Source of the DNA: Micromonospora sp. AMSO31t
GTDB lineage: Bacteria; Actinomycetota; Actinomycetes; Mycobacteriales; Micromonosporaceae
Direction of reading: 5' to 3'
Assembly (NCBI RefSeq): GCF_008868175.1
Contig: NZ_WBKT01000036.1
Span: 1 to 44,904, forward strand
Length of the DNA stretch: 44,904 bases
Shown: piece by piece, positions 24,294 through 31,835 of the stretch
How positions within the stretch are numbered: the first letter of the stretch is position 1
How the letters are laid out: each line of letters begins with the position of its first letter
The notes under the pieces: generated by a model
What the model was told of the DNA's origin: nothing
The model's input: the letters and a program-made list of their open reading frames with translations, nothing else
Databases searched by the model: none
Translations under genes and position numbers: made by a program

Positions 24294-25429
24294 CCGACCA
24301 GCCCTGGTTCCTCGAGTAGGGCCGCCCCTGCGGCGGGCCCGGCCGCGGGGGCCGAGTCGCCGGGAAAGACCAGCAGCCGCTGGGGGTCCATGCTCAGCGT
24401 GACCCGGTCACCGGGTGCGACGCGGCGGTCCGTACGCAGGTGGACCCGCACGCCGGTGGCGGTCACCGCCTCCGCCGCGAGTTCCCGGCCCTGGTACTCC
24501 ACCACCTCGATCTCCGCCGGCACCGCGTTGGTCGTCGCGCCGGCCTGATCGACCCGTACATCCTCCGGGCGCACCGCGGCGATCACCTCGCTGCCCGGCG
24601 CCACCGGACCGACCGGGTCGCCGACGAGCCGGAAGCCGTCCCGTTCCACCGCCACCGTGTCGTCCACCGCCGCCTGCACCCGCATCGACCAGAGGTTGCG
24701 GTAGCCCATGAAGTCGGCGACGTGCCAGTTGGCGGGGCGGGTGTGCAGCTCCTGGGGTGGCCCGATCTGTTGCACCCGGCCGGCCCGCAGCACGACGAGG
24801 CGGTCGGCCAGCGAGAGCGCCTCCTCCTGGTCGTGCGTCACGTAGACGGTGGTGAGCCCCAGCGACTGGTGCAGCCGGCGGATCTCGGTGCGCATCTCCA
24901 GGCGCAGCTTGGCGTCGAGGTTGCTCAGCGGCTCGTCCATCAGCACCAGCGACGGCTCCAGCACGACCGCCCGCGCGATGGCCACCCGCTGCTGCTGCCC
25001 GCCGGAGAGCTGGCCGGGCAGCTTGCCGGCATGCTCCTCGAGCCGTACCAGGCGGATCGCCTCCTCCGTACGGCGGCGGATCTCGTCCTTCGGCAGCCGC
25101 CGCATCCGGAGTCCGAATGCGACGTTGGCCCGTACGGACATGTGCGGGAAGAGCGCGTAGTTCTGGAACACCATCCCGAAGCCGCGGCGCTCGGGCGGCA
25201 GTGTGTCGATGCGCCGCTCGTCCTGCCAGATGCTGCCCCCGGTCAGGGGCAGCAGCCCGGCGAGACAGTTCAACGCGGTGGACTTGCCGCAACCCGAGGG
25301 ACCGAGGAGGGCGACGAACTCGCCCGCCTCGATCGTCAGGTCGAGGTCACGTAGCGCGTCATGGCCGCCGAATCGACGCGAGACGCCCTCGAGTCGCAGC
25401 TCGGAGAAGGCCTTCGTGCCGGTGGTCAT
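24290..25429 (-). CDS. ABC importer ATPase, PotA-like
   Basis: A 379-residue cytoplasmic ATPase. Walker A is GPSGCGKST at 43-51, the Q-loop is in FQNYALFPH near 89, the ABC signature LSGGQQQR at 141-148, Walker B LVLMDEP at 161-167 with catalytic E166, and the switch histidine H199. A TOBE-type C-terminal regulatory domain follows from about 240. The ATG at 25429 overlaps the binding-protein stop by four bases; the longer upstream frame is not used. Having its own ATPase sets this importer apart from the second one in the window (38865-40644), which has none. Confidence 0.92.
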   Translation of the reverse strand: MTTGTKAFSELRLEGVSRRFGGHDALRDLDLTIEAGEFVALLGPSGCGKSTALNCLAGLLPLTGGSIWQDERRIDTLPPERRGFGMVFQNYALFPHMSVRANVAFGLRMRRLPKDEIRRRTEEAIRLVRLEEHAGKLPGQLSGGQQQRVAIARAVVLEPSLVLMDEPLSNLDAKLRLEMRTEIRRLHQSLGLTTVYVTHDQEEALSLADRLVVLRAGRVQQIGPPQELHTRPANWHVADFMGYRNLWSMRVQAAVDDTVAVERDGFRLVGDPVGPVAPGSEVIAAVRPEDVRVDQAGATTNAVPAEIEVVEYQGRELAAEAVTATGVRVHLRTDRRVAPGDRVTLSMDPQRLLVFPGDSAPAAGPAAGAALLEEPGLVG

Positions 25430-26646
25430 CCCTGCTTGACCTTCCCGCTGCCGACCTCCCGGTCCCACCGGTCGAAGGCCGCCACCAGCGCCTTCGCGTC
25501 CAGCGGCACCTCCTTCGGGTTGTTCGCGATCAGCGACTCGTACTCCGGCCGGCCGAAGTCCCGGATGGCGTCCTGGCTCTTCTGCGGCGCGTCCGACAGC
25601 TGGACGCCCTGCAGTGCCGGGCCCGGGTAGAAGTAGCCGTCGTCGTAGGCCTTGGCCTGCTGCTGCGGGGTCAGCATGGACGCGAGCAGGGCGAGCACCG
25701 CGGCCTGGGTGTCCGTCGACACCCCCTTGGGGATCACCGCGTAGTGCGCATCGGTCACCCAGTGGAACCCCTGCAGTGAGGTGACCTTGGCCTCCTTCGG
25801 CACGGTGCCGAGGACCCGTGGGTTGATGTCCCACCCGGTCGTCGAGGCGATCAGGTGCACGGACCCGTTGGCCAGGTTCTTCATCGTCTCGGTGGTGCCG
25901 GAAGGGTAGTAGTCGACGTACTGGTTGAGCTCCTTGAGGAAGGCCCAGGTCTTGTCCCACCCGTTCACCGGGTCCTTCGGGTCCTTGTCGCCGAGGACGT
26001 ACGGCAACCCCATCAGCAGGGTCCGCCCGGGACCGGAGTTCGACGGGCGGGCGTACTGGACCTTGCCGCGATGGGCCTTCGCGTACGCGAGGAGCTGGTC
26101 GGCGCTCGTCGGCGGGTTCGGCACGGTGGCCGGCAGGTACTCCAGCAGCGGGCCCGACGGATAGTAGGTAACGGTCACGCCCGCGTTGCCGGCAAGCTTC
26201 TGCATGGCGGCGGCCGGCTCGAGATAGTTCTTCATGCCGGACAGCCGGCTCTCGAACTTGGGGAGCACGTCCATCCACAGACCCTGGTCGATGCCGGCCG
26301 CGAGCCCGTCCACGCCGGTGAGCACCAGGCCGATGTCGACCCGGTTGGCGTTCTGCTGCGCCTTGATCTTGCCGGCCAGCTCCGGGGCGGGCGACTTCGA
26401 GTAGGTGACCCGGGAGATGACGTCCGGGTTTCCCTTGACGAAGTCGTCAATCATGCCCTGCGTCAGCTGTAGGTTTCCCGCGACGTCCAGGACGTTCAAC
26501 GCCACGGCCTTCTTCGGCTTGTCGGGAACCTCGCCGTTGGTGTCGCCGCCGGCTCCGCCGGAGTTGTCGGGCGCGCCGCAGGCTGCGGTGGCGGTTAGCA
26601 GGGACGAGGCTGCGGCGATCAGGGCGCTCCGCCGGGTAATGCCCAT
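25426..26646 (-). CDS. ABC importer substrate-binding lipoprotein
   Basis: A 406-residue lipoprotein that presents the substrate to the permeases. The leader has an arginine pair (GITRRSALI) and a lipobox T-A-A-C with the lipidated Cys at about residue 23, then a Gly/Asn/Pro-rich linker. The body fits the type II periplasmic-binding fold (early NVLDVAGNLQLTQGMIDDF, later HYAVIPKGVSTDTQAAVLAL). It is the putrescine/iron-like class matching its permeases. A plausible ligand is a uronate or short uronate-bearing oligosaccharide. It is 66 bases after lacI on the same strand, with GGGA before the ATG. Confidence 0.85.
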   Translation of the reverse strand: MGITRRSALIAAASSLLTATAACGAPDNSGGAGGDTNGEVPDKPKKAVALNVLDVAGNLQLTQGMIDDFVKGNPDVISRVTYSKSPAPELAGKIKAQQNANRVDIGLVLTGVDGLAAGIDQGLWMDVLPKFESRLSGMKNYLEPAAAMQKLAGNAGVTVTYYPSGPLLEYLPATVPNPPTSADQLLAYAKAHRGKVQYARPSNSGPGRTLLMGLPYVLGDKDPKDPVNGWDKTWAFLKELNQYVDYYPSGTTETMKNLANGSVHLIASTTGWDINPRVLGTVPKEAKVTSLQGFHWVTDAHYAVIPKGVSTDTQAAVLALLASMLTPQQQAKAYDDGYFYPGPALQGVQLSDAPQKSQDAIRDFGRPEYESLIANNPKEVPLDAKALVAAFDRWDREVGSGKVKQG

Positions 26647-26712
26647 GAGACGTTCCCTCTCTCGATCATCTTCGAAGACGGAGGTACGGGGACGGTCTTT
26701 CGACCGGGATGA

Positions 26713-27702
26713 TCAGTCGGTCCGCGCGACCCCCGTCGATCCGCGGACCAGCAGCTGGGTGGGGAGCTCCCGGCGGACGTTGCGCACGCCGTCAGGCTGC
26801 TCCAGCAGTGCGAGCAGCAGGTCGACGGCGGCCCGGCCGGCCTGCTCCTTGGTGAGCGAAACAGTGGTGAGCGTGGGCGATGACATCGCCGACATCTGAA
26901 TGTCGTCGATGCCGATCACGCTGATGTCCCGCGGTACGTCCATGCCGCGGTTGCGGAGCCGATCCAGCAGGCCCAGCGCCATGAGGTCGTTGTAGGCGAT
27001 GACCGACGTGACGCCGGAGGCGATGACGAGGTCCGCTGCGGCGATCCCGCCCTCGAACTGGGGCGGGAAATTGCCGGCCACGAGAAGCTCCATGCCCGCC
27101 GCGGCGGTCGCCGTTTGCAGCGCCCGCACCCGATCACGGTTGGACCAGGAGCTGCGCGGCCCACCCACCCATCCCACCCGGCGATGCCCGAGGGCCTGCA
27201 GGTGCGCGACAGCCTGCCGCATACCGTCGGCGTTGTCGAACACGACGGACGGCAATTTGCCGACGCGTCGGTTGACCATGACCAGGGTCGTGGTCGCGGC
27301 AAGCGCCCGGATGTCTTCCTCACGCCCTCGCGGGGAGCAGAGAATGAGCCCGTCCACCTGCTTGGCGAGGACACGGAGCAGATCCCTCTCCGCAGCCGGA
27401 TCCTCATCCGTGTCGGCCAGGAGGACCGCGTAGTCCGCCTCCCGGGCCTTGGCCTGCACACCCTTCACCAGGCTGGGGAAGAAGGGGTTCGCCAGGTCCG
27501 GCACGATCAGCCCGACGTTGCCGGTCCGACCGGTGATCAGGCCTCGTGCGGCCCGGTTGGGCTCGTAGCCCAGCCGCTGGGCCGCGCGCAGCACCCGTTC
27601 CCGAGTCACCGGGTTGACCAGGTCGGGCATCGACAGCGCCCGGGACACCGTGGACGGCGAAACGCCGGCATCACGCGCCACCTCGCGGATCGTCGCTCGC
27701 AA
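26713..27702 (-). CDS. LacI-family regulator of the uronate and enzyme operons
   Basis: A 329-residue repressor. The N-terminal helix-turn-helix and hinge are IREVARDAGVSPSTVSRAL (4-22) and the LGYEPNRAARGL hinge helix near 44-55. The periplasmic-binding-like effector domain includes GLIVPDLANPFF and DISVIGIDDI. The start is TTG 27702, supported by GAGGAGG seven bases upstream and by the position of the conserved HTH. It is first in the leftward operon and sits behind a promoter whose spacer holds a matching operator, so it likely represses itself, the importer and uxaC. The same operator type flanks both enzyme operons at 12.4-12.6 kb. The inducer is probably a uronate or pathway intermediate. 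Confidence 0.9.
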   Translation of the reverse strand: MRATIREVARDAGVSPSTVSRALSMPDLVNPVTRERVLRAAQRLGYEPNRAARGLITGRTGNVGLIVPDLANPFFPSLVKGVQAKAREADYAVLLADTDEDPAAERDLLRVLAKQVDGLILCSPRGREEDIRALAATTTLVMVNRRVGKLPSVVFDNADGMRQAVAHLQALGHRRVGWVGGPRSSWSNRDRVRALQTATAAAGMELLVAGNFPPQFEGGIAAADLVIASGVTSVIAYNDLMALGLLDRLRNRGMDVPRDISVIGIDDIQMSAMSSPTLTTVSLTKEQAGRAAVDLLLALLEQPDGVRNVRRELPTQLLVRGSTGVARTD

Positions 27703-27743
27703 CGTCCCACCTCCTCGGTCACCTGAACCGCACCTCGGAAGTC

Positions 27744-27757
27744 TGAAACCGATTGCA
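27744..27757. promoter_or_regulatory. LacI-type operator inside the lacI promoter
   Basis: TGAAACCGATTGCA lies wholly inside the 17-bp spacer of a leftward promoter whose -35 is TTGACA (27769-27764) and whose -10 is TCAGAC. Binding here would block RNA polymerase, giving autorepression and repression of the operon down to 18248. Confidence 0.75.
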
Positions 27758-27833
27758 GAACTCTGTCAATACTCTGTTGCATGAATGTTTCCAGGTTCCG
27801 CTGGGGCAGTACCTTGTGGCAGACAGTCGTCGA

Positions 27834-27847
27834 TGCAATCCTTTGCA
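27834..27847. promoter_or_regulatory. Second LacI-type operator before uxaC
   Basis: TGCAATCCTTTGCA is a palindrome (TGCAA and TTGCA halves) matching 11 of 14 positions of the site at 12373. It lies 90 bp from the site at 27744 and 37 bp before the uxaC start, suited to control the rightward transcript. Confidence 0.55.
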
Positions 27848-27883
27848 GGCCGAGTTCCATCAACACCTCAGAGGAGAAGTTGC

Positions 27884-29302
27884 GTGGCACAGCTGCGTCT
27901 GCACCCCGACCGTGCTCTGCCAGAAGGCGACAGGCGGACGCTCGCCCGCCGGATCTACCACTCCACCCGGGAACTGCCGCTGCTGTGCATGCACGGACAC
28001 GTGGACGCGGCCGTCCTTGCCGACGACCAGCGGTTCTCCGACCCTGCTCACCTGCTGGTCGTACCGGACCACTACGTGACCCGGATGCTCGTGTCGCAGG
28101 GCGTCACGCTCGACCAGCTCGGCGTTCCCCGTCTCGACGGCACGACGGCCGAGACCGACCCCCGCGCTGTCTGGCGGCTCTTCTGCGCCCACTGGCACCT
28201 GTTCCGGGGCACACCCAGCCGCTACTGGCTGGAACATGAGATCGCCGAGGTGCTCAAGCTCGACATCACCCCCGGGCCAGACACCGCCGACGAACTCTAC
28301 GACCTCATCGACTCCCGGCTGGCCGAGCCGGCCTTCCGCCCCCGCACCCTGCTCGACACCTTCAACATCGAGTTGATGGCTACCACTGACTCCGCCATCT
28401 CGCCCTTGGACGACCACGCCCGGCTGCGCGAAGCGGGGCTCGGCGATCGGGTGGTGCCCACCTTCCGGCCCGATGACCTGACCCATGTCGACAGTGCCGG
28501 CTGGACCGGCCGGCTCGCGCGGCTCCAGGCGCTCACCGGGGTGGACACCGGCGACTACGACGGCTACCTCGCGGCCCTGCGCGCTCGCCGTGAGGCGTTC
28601 AGAGCGGCCGGCGCCCGCGCCACCGACCACGGACACGTGACCGCCGCCGCCGAACCGCTCGCCCTGGGCGATGCCCGCCGGATCTACACCGACGCGTGCA
28701 ACGCCACGGTGACCCCTGCGGCAGCCCAGGCCTTCGCGGCTCACATGCTCTTTGAGATGGCCCGGATGTCGTGCGACGACAGATTGGTCATGCAGATCCA
28801 CCCGGGGGTGCTCCGCGATCACGATCCCGAGATCCACGCCGCCTTCGGCTCCGACCGCGGTTTCGACATTCCCATCGCGGCCGAGTTCACCCGCACTCTC
28901 CGACCCCTGCTCAACGCCTTCGGCCGCGACCCGGGCTTCCGGGTGGTGCTCTTCACGGTCGACGAGACGACCTACTCCCGCGAACTGGCTCCGCTCGCCG
29001 GCGTCTATCCCGCCGTGCGCCTCGGAGCCCCCTGGTGGTTCCTGGACAGCCCCGACGGAATGCGCCGCTTCCGCGAGTCGGTGACCGAGACCGCCGGTTT
29101 CTACAACACCAGCGGGTTCGTCGACGACACCCGGGCGTTCCTGTCCATCCCGGCCCGGCACGACCTGGCCCGGCGCATCGACGCGGGCTACCTGGCCCGC
29201 CTCGTCGTGGAACACCGCTTGTCGGAGGACGAGGCGATCGATACCGCCGCCGACCTGGCGTACCGCCTTCCCCGCGAGGCCTACGCCGGCCGGAGCGAGT
29301 GA
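27884..29302 (+). CDS. uxaC: Glucuronate/galacturonate isomerase
   Basis: A 472-residue cytosolic enzyme that converts D-glucuronate to D-fructuronate and D-galacturonate to D-tagaturonate, the entry step of both branches. UxaC hallmarks are visible: the metal-binding MHGHVD near residue 36, DHYVTRMLVSQGV, FCAHWHLFRGTPSRYWLEHE, the LLDTFNIELMATTDS segment, IHPGVLRDHD, GAPWWFLDSPDGMRRFRE and the C-terminal GFVDDTRAFLSIPARHD. The GTG at 27884 is chosen because GAGGAGAAG precedes it at the right distance; an earlier frame start at 27785 lacks one. It is divergent from lacI and probably shares its control. Confidence 0.93.
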   Translation: MAQLRLHPDRALPEGDRRTLARRIYHSTRELPLLCMHGHVDAAVLADDQRFSDPAHLLVVPDHYVTRMLVSQGVTLDQLGVPRLDGTTAETDPRAVWRLFCAHWHLFRGTPSRYWLEHEIAEVLKLDITPGPDTADELYDLIDSRLAEPAFRPRTLLDTFNIELMATTDSAISPLDDHARLREAGLGDRVVPTFRPDDLTHVDSAGWTGRLARLQALTGVDTGDYDGYLAALRARREAFRAAGARATDHGHVTAAAEPLALGDARRIYTDACNATVTPAAAQAFAAHMLFEMARMSCDDRLVMQIHPGVLRDHDPEIHAAFGSDRGFDIPIAAEFTRTLRPLLNAFGRDPGFRVVLFTVDETTYSRELAPLAGVYPAVRLGAPWWFLDSPDGMRRFRESVTETAGFYNTSGFVDDTRAFLSIPARHDLARRIDAGYLARLVVEHRLSEDEAIDTAADLAYRLPREAYAGRSE

Positions 29303-29529
29303 GGGCGTCACCGATCGAGACTCGGGTCGTACTCAGACGCCAGCGAAGAGGTCGGCGCGGCTGAGGGCCGCAGTGTTCGTGCCATGACGCGCTCCCCTGT
29401 GCGGACACTGTCGCAGACCGCGATGAGGACGGTGCCCCGGCACCATCGACAGCGAGTCCGACGTCCGGTGGGTCATCAGCTCGGTCGAGGTCCGCATCTC
29501 GCCGGGAACGGCGCCTCTCTGAGGTGCGG

Positions 29530-30189
29530 TTACTGCTCCGGTACGGCGTCCAGCCGGACGCAGCAGGCGCCGGGGCGTGGCGCGAGCCGGGGCAGCAGGT
29601 CGGTGCGGCCGGCGCCGTCGACCAGGCCGGCGAGGAAGGCGTGGTTGAGCCCGCACACCAGGGCGGTCTGCCGGCTGGCCAGGGCGTGGAACGGGCAGTT
29701 GCGCAGCCGCACCTGGTCGTCGAGCGTCTCCGGTTCGAAGCCGAGGCCGGCGAGCACGGCGACGAGGTCCTCGCCGGCGTCGCGTACCCGTGCGCCGATG
29801 TCCCGGCCGCGGTGCCGGGCATGCCGCCGTGCCGCCTCGGGGGCGTCGTGCGGGTCGTCGGCGACCGCGTCGGCGAGGATCTCGGCGATGAGCTCGTAGC
29901 GCCGCTCGGGGACGGTGATCGCCACGCCGTCGCCGGCGGCCTCGTAGACCTTGGGCGTGCGGCCTCGGCCCCGGGGCTGGTCGGCGGGCGTCTCGTAGCG
30001 GGTCCGCAGCAGCCCGGACTCGACGAGCTTGTCGAGGTGGAACGCGGTGAGGTTGCGGGACATGCCGTGCGCCTCGGCGGCCTCCTCACGGGTGACCGGG
30101 TGATCGGCCCGGCACACGTAGTCGTAGAGCGCCCGTCGGGACCGGTCGACGAGCGCGGCCATCGCGTTCCAGCGCTCCCCCGTGCTCAC
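29530..30189 (-). CDS. ArsR/DeoR-like winged-helix regulator with SufR-type cysteines (putative Fe-S sensor)
   Basis: A 219-residue regulator. Residues about 18-62 form a winged helix (VTREEAAEAHGMSRNLTAFHLDKLVESGLL in two parts around the recognition helix). The C-terminal half carries C165 (RNCPFHA), C179 (LVCGLN) and a C209-C210 pair; these three positions and their spacing resemble the cluster-binding cysteines of SufR. A Fe-S cofactor sensing iron, oxygen or nitric oxide is inferred, not proven. GTG 30189 lies about ten bases after a GATAAC box and has no Shine-Dalgarno, so it may be leaderless. It is divergent from the membrane/FolE operon, with two operator-like repeats between. Confidence 0.8.
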   Translation of the reverse strand: MSTGERWNAMAALVDRSRRALYDYVCRADHPVTREEAAEAHGMSRNLTAFHLDKLVESGLLRTRYETPADQPRGRGRTPKVYEAAGDGVAITVPERRYELIAEILADAVADDPHDAPEAARRHARHRGRDIGARVRDAGEDLVAVLAGLGFEPETLDDQVRLRNCPFHALASRQTALVCGLNHAFLAGLVDGAGRTDLLPRLAPRPGACCVRLDAVPEQ

Positions 30190-30200
30190 AGCCCCGAGGT

Positions 30201-30280
30201 TATCACCAACGAAGGCTATTGAAATTCCGGACGCGCTGGGGCAGCATGACCGCTATCACCAATGAGCGTTGGTGAAAATC
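30201..30280. promoter_or_regulatory. Divergent operators of the putative Fe-S regulator
   Basis: TATCACCAACGA (30201-30212) and TATCACCAATGA (30254-30265) are near-identical repeats 53 bp apart. The second is half of a palindrome, CACCAA (30257-30262) with TTGGTG (30269-30274). The first overlaps the -10 of the regulator gene, the second sits just before the rightward gene. Confidence 0.65.
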
Positions 30281-30295
30281 ACCTGGGGGGTTCCC

Positions 30296-30814
30296 GTGCG
30301 ACCCATGGATCAGGCCAAGCATCCGGTGACCAGTCTGGCCGGTCGCTACGGCCACCCACTCCATCCGGCGCTGGTCGCGGTGCCGATCGGCGCCTGGGTG
30401 GGCAGCTTCGCCCTCGACCTCGCCACCCGGTTCGCACCCGGGTCGCCGGGCCTGGCCGACGGCGCACGGTGGCTCATCGGCCTCGGCGTCCTCGGCGCGC
30501 TCGCCGCCGCGCTCGCCGGCTTCCTGGACCTGTTCGCCATCCCCACGCGCACCCGCGTGCACCGCACCGCGCTCGCGCACATGGCGATCAACCTCGCCGT
30601 CACCGGCGCGTACGCGGTGAACTTCGCCCTGCGGGCCGGCGGGTCGCCGGGTCCGGTGCCCGCGGGACCGCTCGTGCTCTCGGCGATCAGCCTCGCCGGG
30701 CTGGGCGTCGCCGGTTACCTCGGCGGCGAACTGGCCTACCGGTACGGCGTCCGCGTCGCCGACGAGACCACCCAGGCGCGGGGCTACCACCGCGCAGACA
30801 AGGAGAACTCCTGA
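30296..30814 (+). CDS. DUF2231 four-helix membrane protein
   Basis: A 172-residue inner-membrane protein with four predicted helices. It carries the DUF2231 signature YGHPLHPALVAVPIGAWVG near residues 18-36, with two His-Pro pairs, and a further conserved histidine segment HRTALAHMAINL. Such paired histidines suggest b-type haem binding, which is inference. The GTG at 30296 is favoured because a G-run lies five bases upstream; TTG 30269 would start inside the operator. Its stop overlaps the next ATG by one base (TGATG). It may act as a membrane redox partner of the flavoprotein further downstream. Confidence 0.82.
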   Translation: MRPMDQAKHPVTSLAGRYGHPLHPALVAVPIGAWVGSFALDLATRFAPGSPGLADGARWLIGLGVLGALAAALAGFLDLFAIPTRTRVHRTALAHMAINLAVTGAYAVNFALRAGGSPGPVPAGPLVLSAISLAGLGVAGYLGGELAYRYGVRVADETTQARGYHRADKENS

Positions 30815-31209
30815 TGGGCATCGCCGCACTCGTCACCTGGCTGATCACGGCCGCCGGTGGCTTCGTCATGCTCGGCACCTGGATCGGCCACGGCGGCCAC
30901 CGGCCGGGAAGCGGCAGCCGGCTGGCGCCGGGCCTGGTGTTCGGCCACGTCGCCCTGGCCGTCATCGGCCTGGTGCTGTGGATCGCCCACCTGGCCGTCG
31001 ACAACGACGTGCTCGCGTGGGTCGCGTTCGGGGCGCTCCTGCCGGTGGCGCTGCTCGGGTTCACGATGCTGGCCCGCTGGATCCCCGCCCGCCGGTCCGG
31101 GACCGCCGAGTCCCGGTTCCCCGTGCCGGTGGTTCTGGGCCACGGCCTGTTCGCCGCCGCCACGCTCGTCCTGGCCGCGCTCGCGGCCCTCGGTGTGGGA
31201 GGTCGCTGA
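30814..31209 (+). CDS. Small four-helix membrane protein with paired histidines
   Basis: A 131-residue inner-membrane protein with four hydrophobic helices (about 4-22, 42-64, 68-88 and 106-127). Histidines lie near helix ends in VFGHVALAVIGLVLWIAH and VVLGHGLFAAATL, as in small b-type cytochromes. I do not recognise a named family. The start overlaps the DUF2231 stop and GGAG lies just upstream, so the two are coupled and may form a complex. It is followed by folE one base after its stop. Confidence 0.78.
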   Translation: MGIAALVTWLITAAGGFVMLGTWIGHGGHRPGSGSRLAPGLVFGHVALAVIGLVLWIAHLAVDNDVLAWVAFGALLPVALLGFTMLARWIPARRSGTAESRFPVPVVLGHGLFAAATLVLAALAALGVGGR

Positions 31210-31210
31210 G

Positions 31211-31807
31211 GTGAGCGTCACCGCCCTGCGGGTGCAGCACGAGCGTCCCCGCCGCGACCCGGCCGCCGCCGAACGGGCGGCGGCGGAGTTCCTCACCGCG
31301 CTCGGCGTCGACCTCTCCGCCGACGGGCTCGCCGACACCCCCGGCCGCATGGCCCGGGCCTACGCCGAACTGCTCACCCCGCGCGAGTTCCAGCTGACCA
31401 CCTTCGACAACGACGAGGGCTACGACGAGCTGGTGCTGGCCCGGGCCATCCCGATCCGGTCGGTCTGCGAACACCACCTGCTGCCGTTCGTCGGCGTGGC
31501 GCACGTCGGCTACCTGCCCGGCGAGCGCATCCTGGGACTGTCCAAGCTGGCCCGGGTGGTCGAACTGTTCGCCCACGGCCCCCAGGTCCAGGAGCGCCTC
31601 ACCAAACAGATCGCCGACTGGCTGACCAGCCACCTGCGCCCGCGCGGGGTCGGCGTGGTCATCGAAGCCGAACACCTCTGCATGACGCTGCGCGGCGTCC
31701 GGGCCGTCGGCAGCAGCACCATCACCTCCACCCTGCTGGGGACCCTGCGCGACGACCACCGCTCGCGCGCCGAGTTCTTCACCCTGACCGGGATCGGCCC
31801 CCGCTGA
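31211..31807 (+). CDS. folE: GTP cyclohydrolase I
   Basis: A 198-residue cytosolic enzyme that converts GTP to dihydroneopterin triphosphate, the first step to folate and pterin cofactors. Zinc and catalytic residues are intact: C86 with H88/H89 in SVCEHHLLPF, and H155 with C157 in EAEHLCMTLRG. The start of the fold is ADTPGRMARAYAELL and the end is FFTL. GTG 31211 follows the previous stop directly. It lies away from folate genes and inside a redox operon, so it is probably a second, stress-linked copy; whether the genome has another folE cannot be seen. Confidence 0.92.
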   Translation: MSVTALRVQHERPRRDPAAAERAAAEFLTALGVDLSADGLADTPGRMARAYAELLTPREFQLTTFDNDEGYDELVLARAIPIRSVCEHHLLPFVGVAHVGYLPGERILGLSKLARVVELFAHGPQVQERLTKQIADWLTSHLRPRGVGVVIEAEHLCMTLRGVRAVGSSTITSTLLGTLRDDHRSRAEFFTLTGIGPR

Positions 31808-31835
31808 ATCGCGTACCCCGAAAGGAGCTGGACCG

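Noticed and set aside
26669..26678. TCTTCGAAGA palindrome between lacI and the binding-protein gene
   Set aside because: Only 10 bp and no second copy or promoter next to it; could be chance.
29333..29529. Short open frames between uxaC and the SufR-like regulator
   Set aside because: No ribosome site, no family resemblance and poor actinomycete third-position pattern; treated as spacer.
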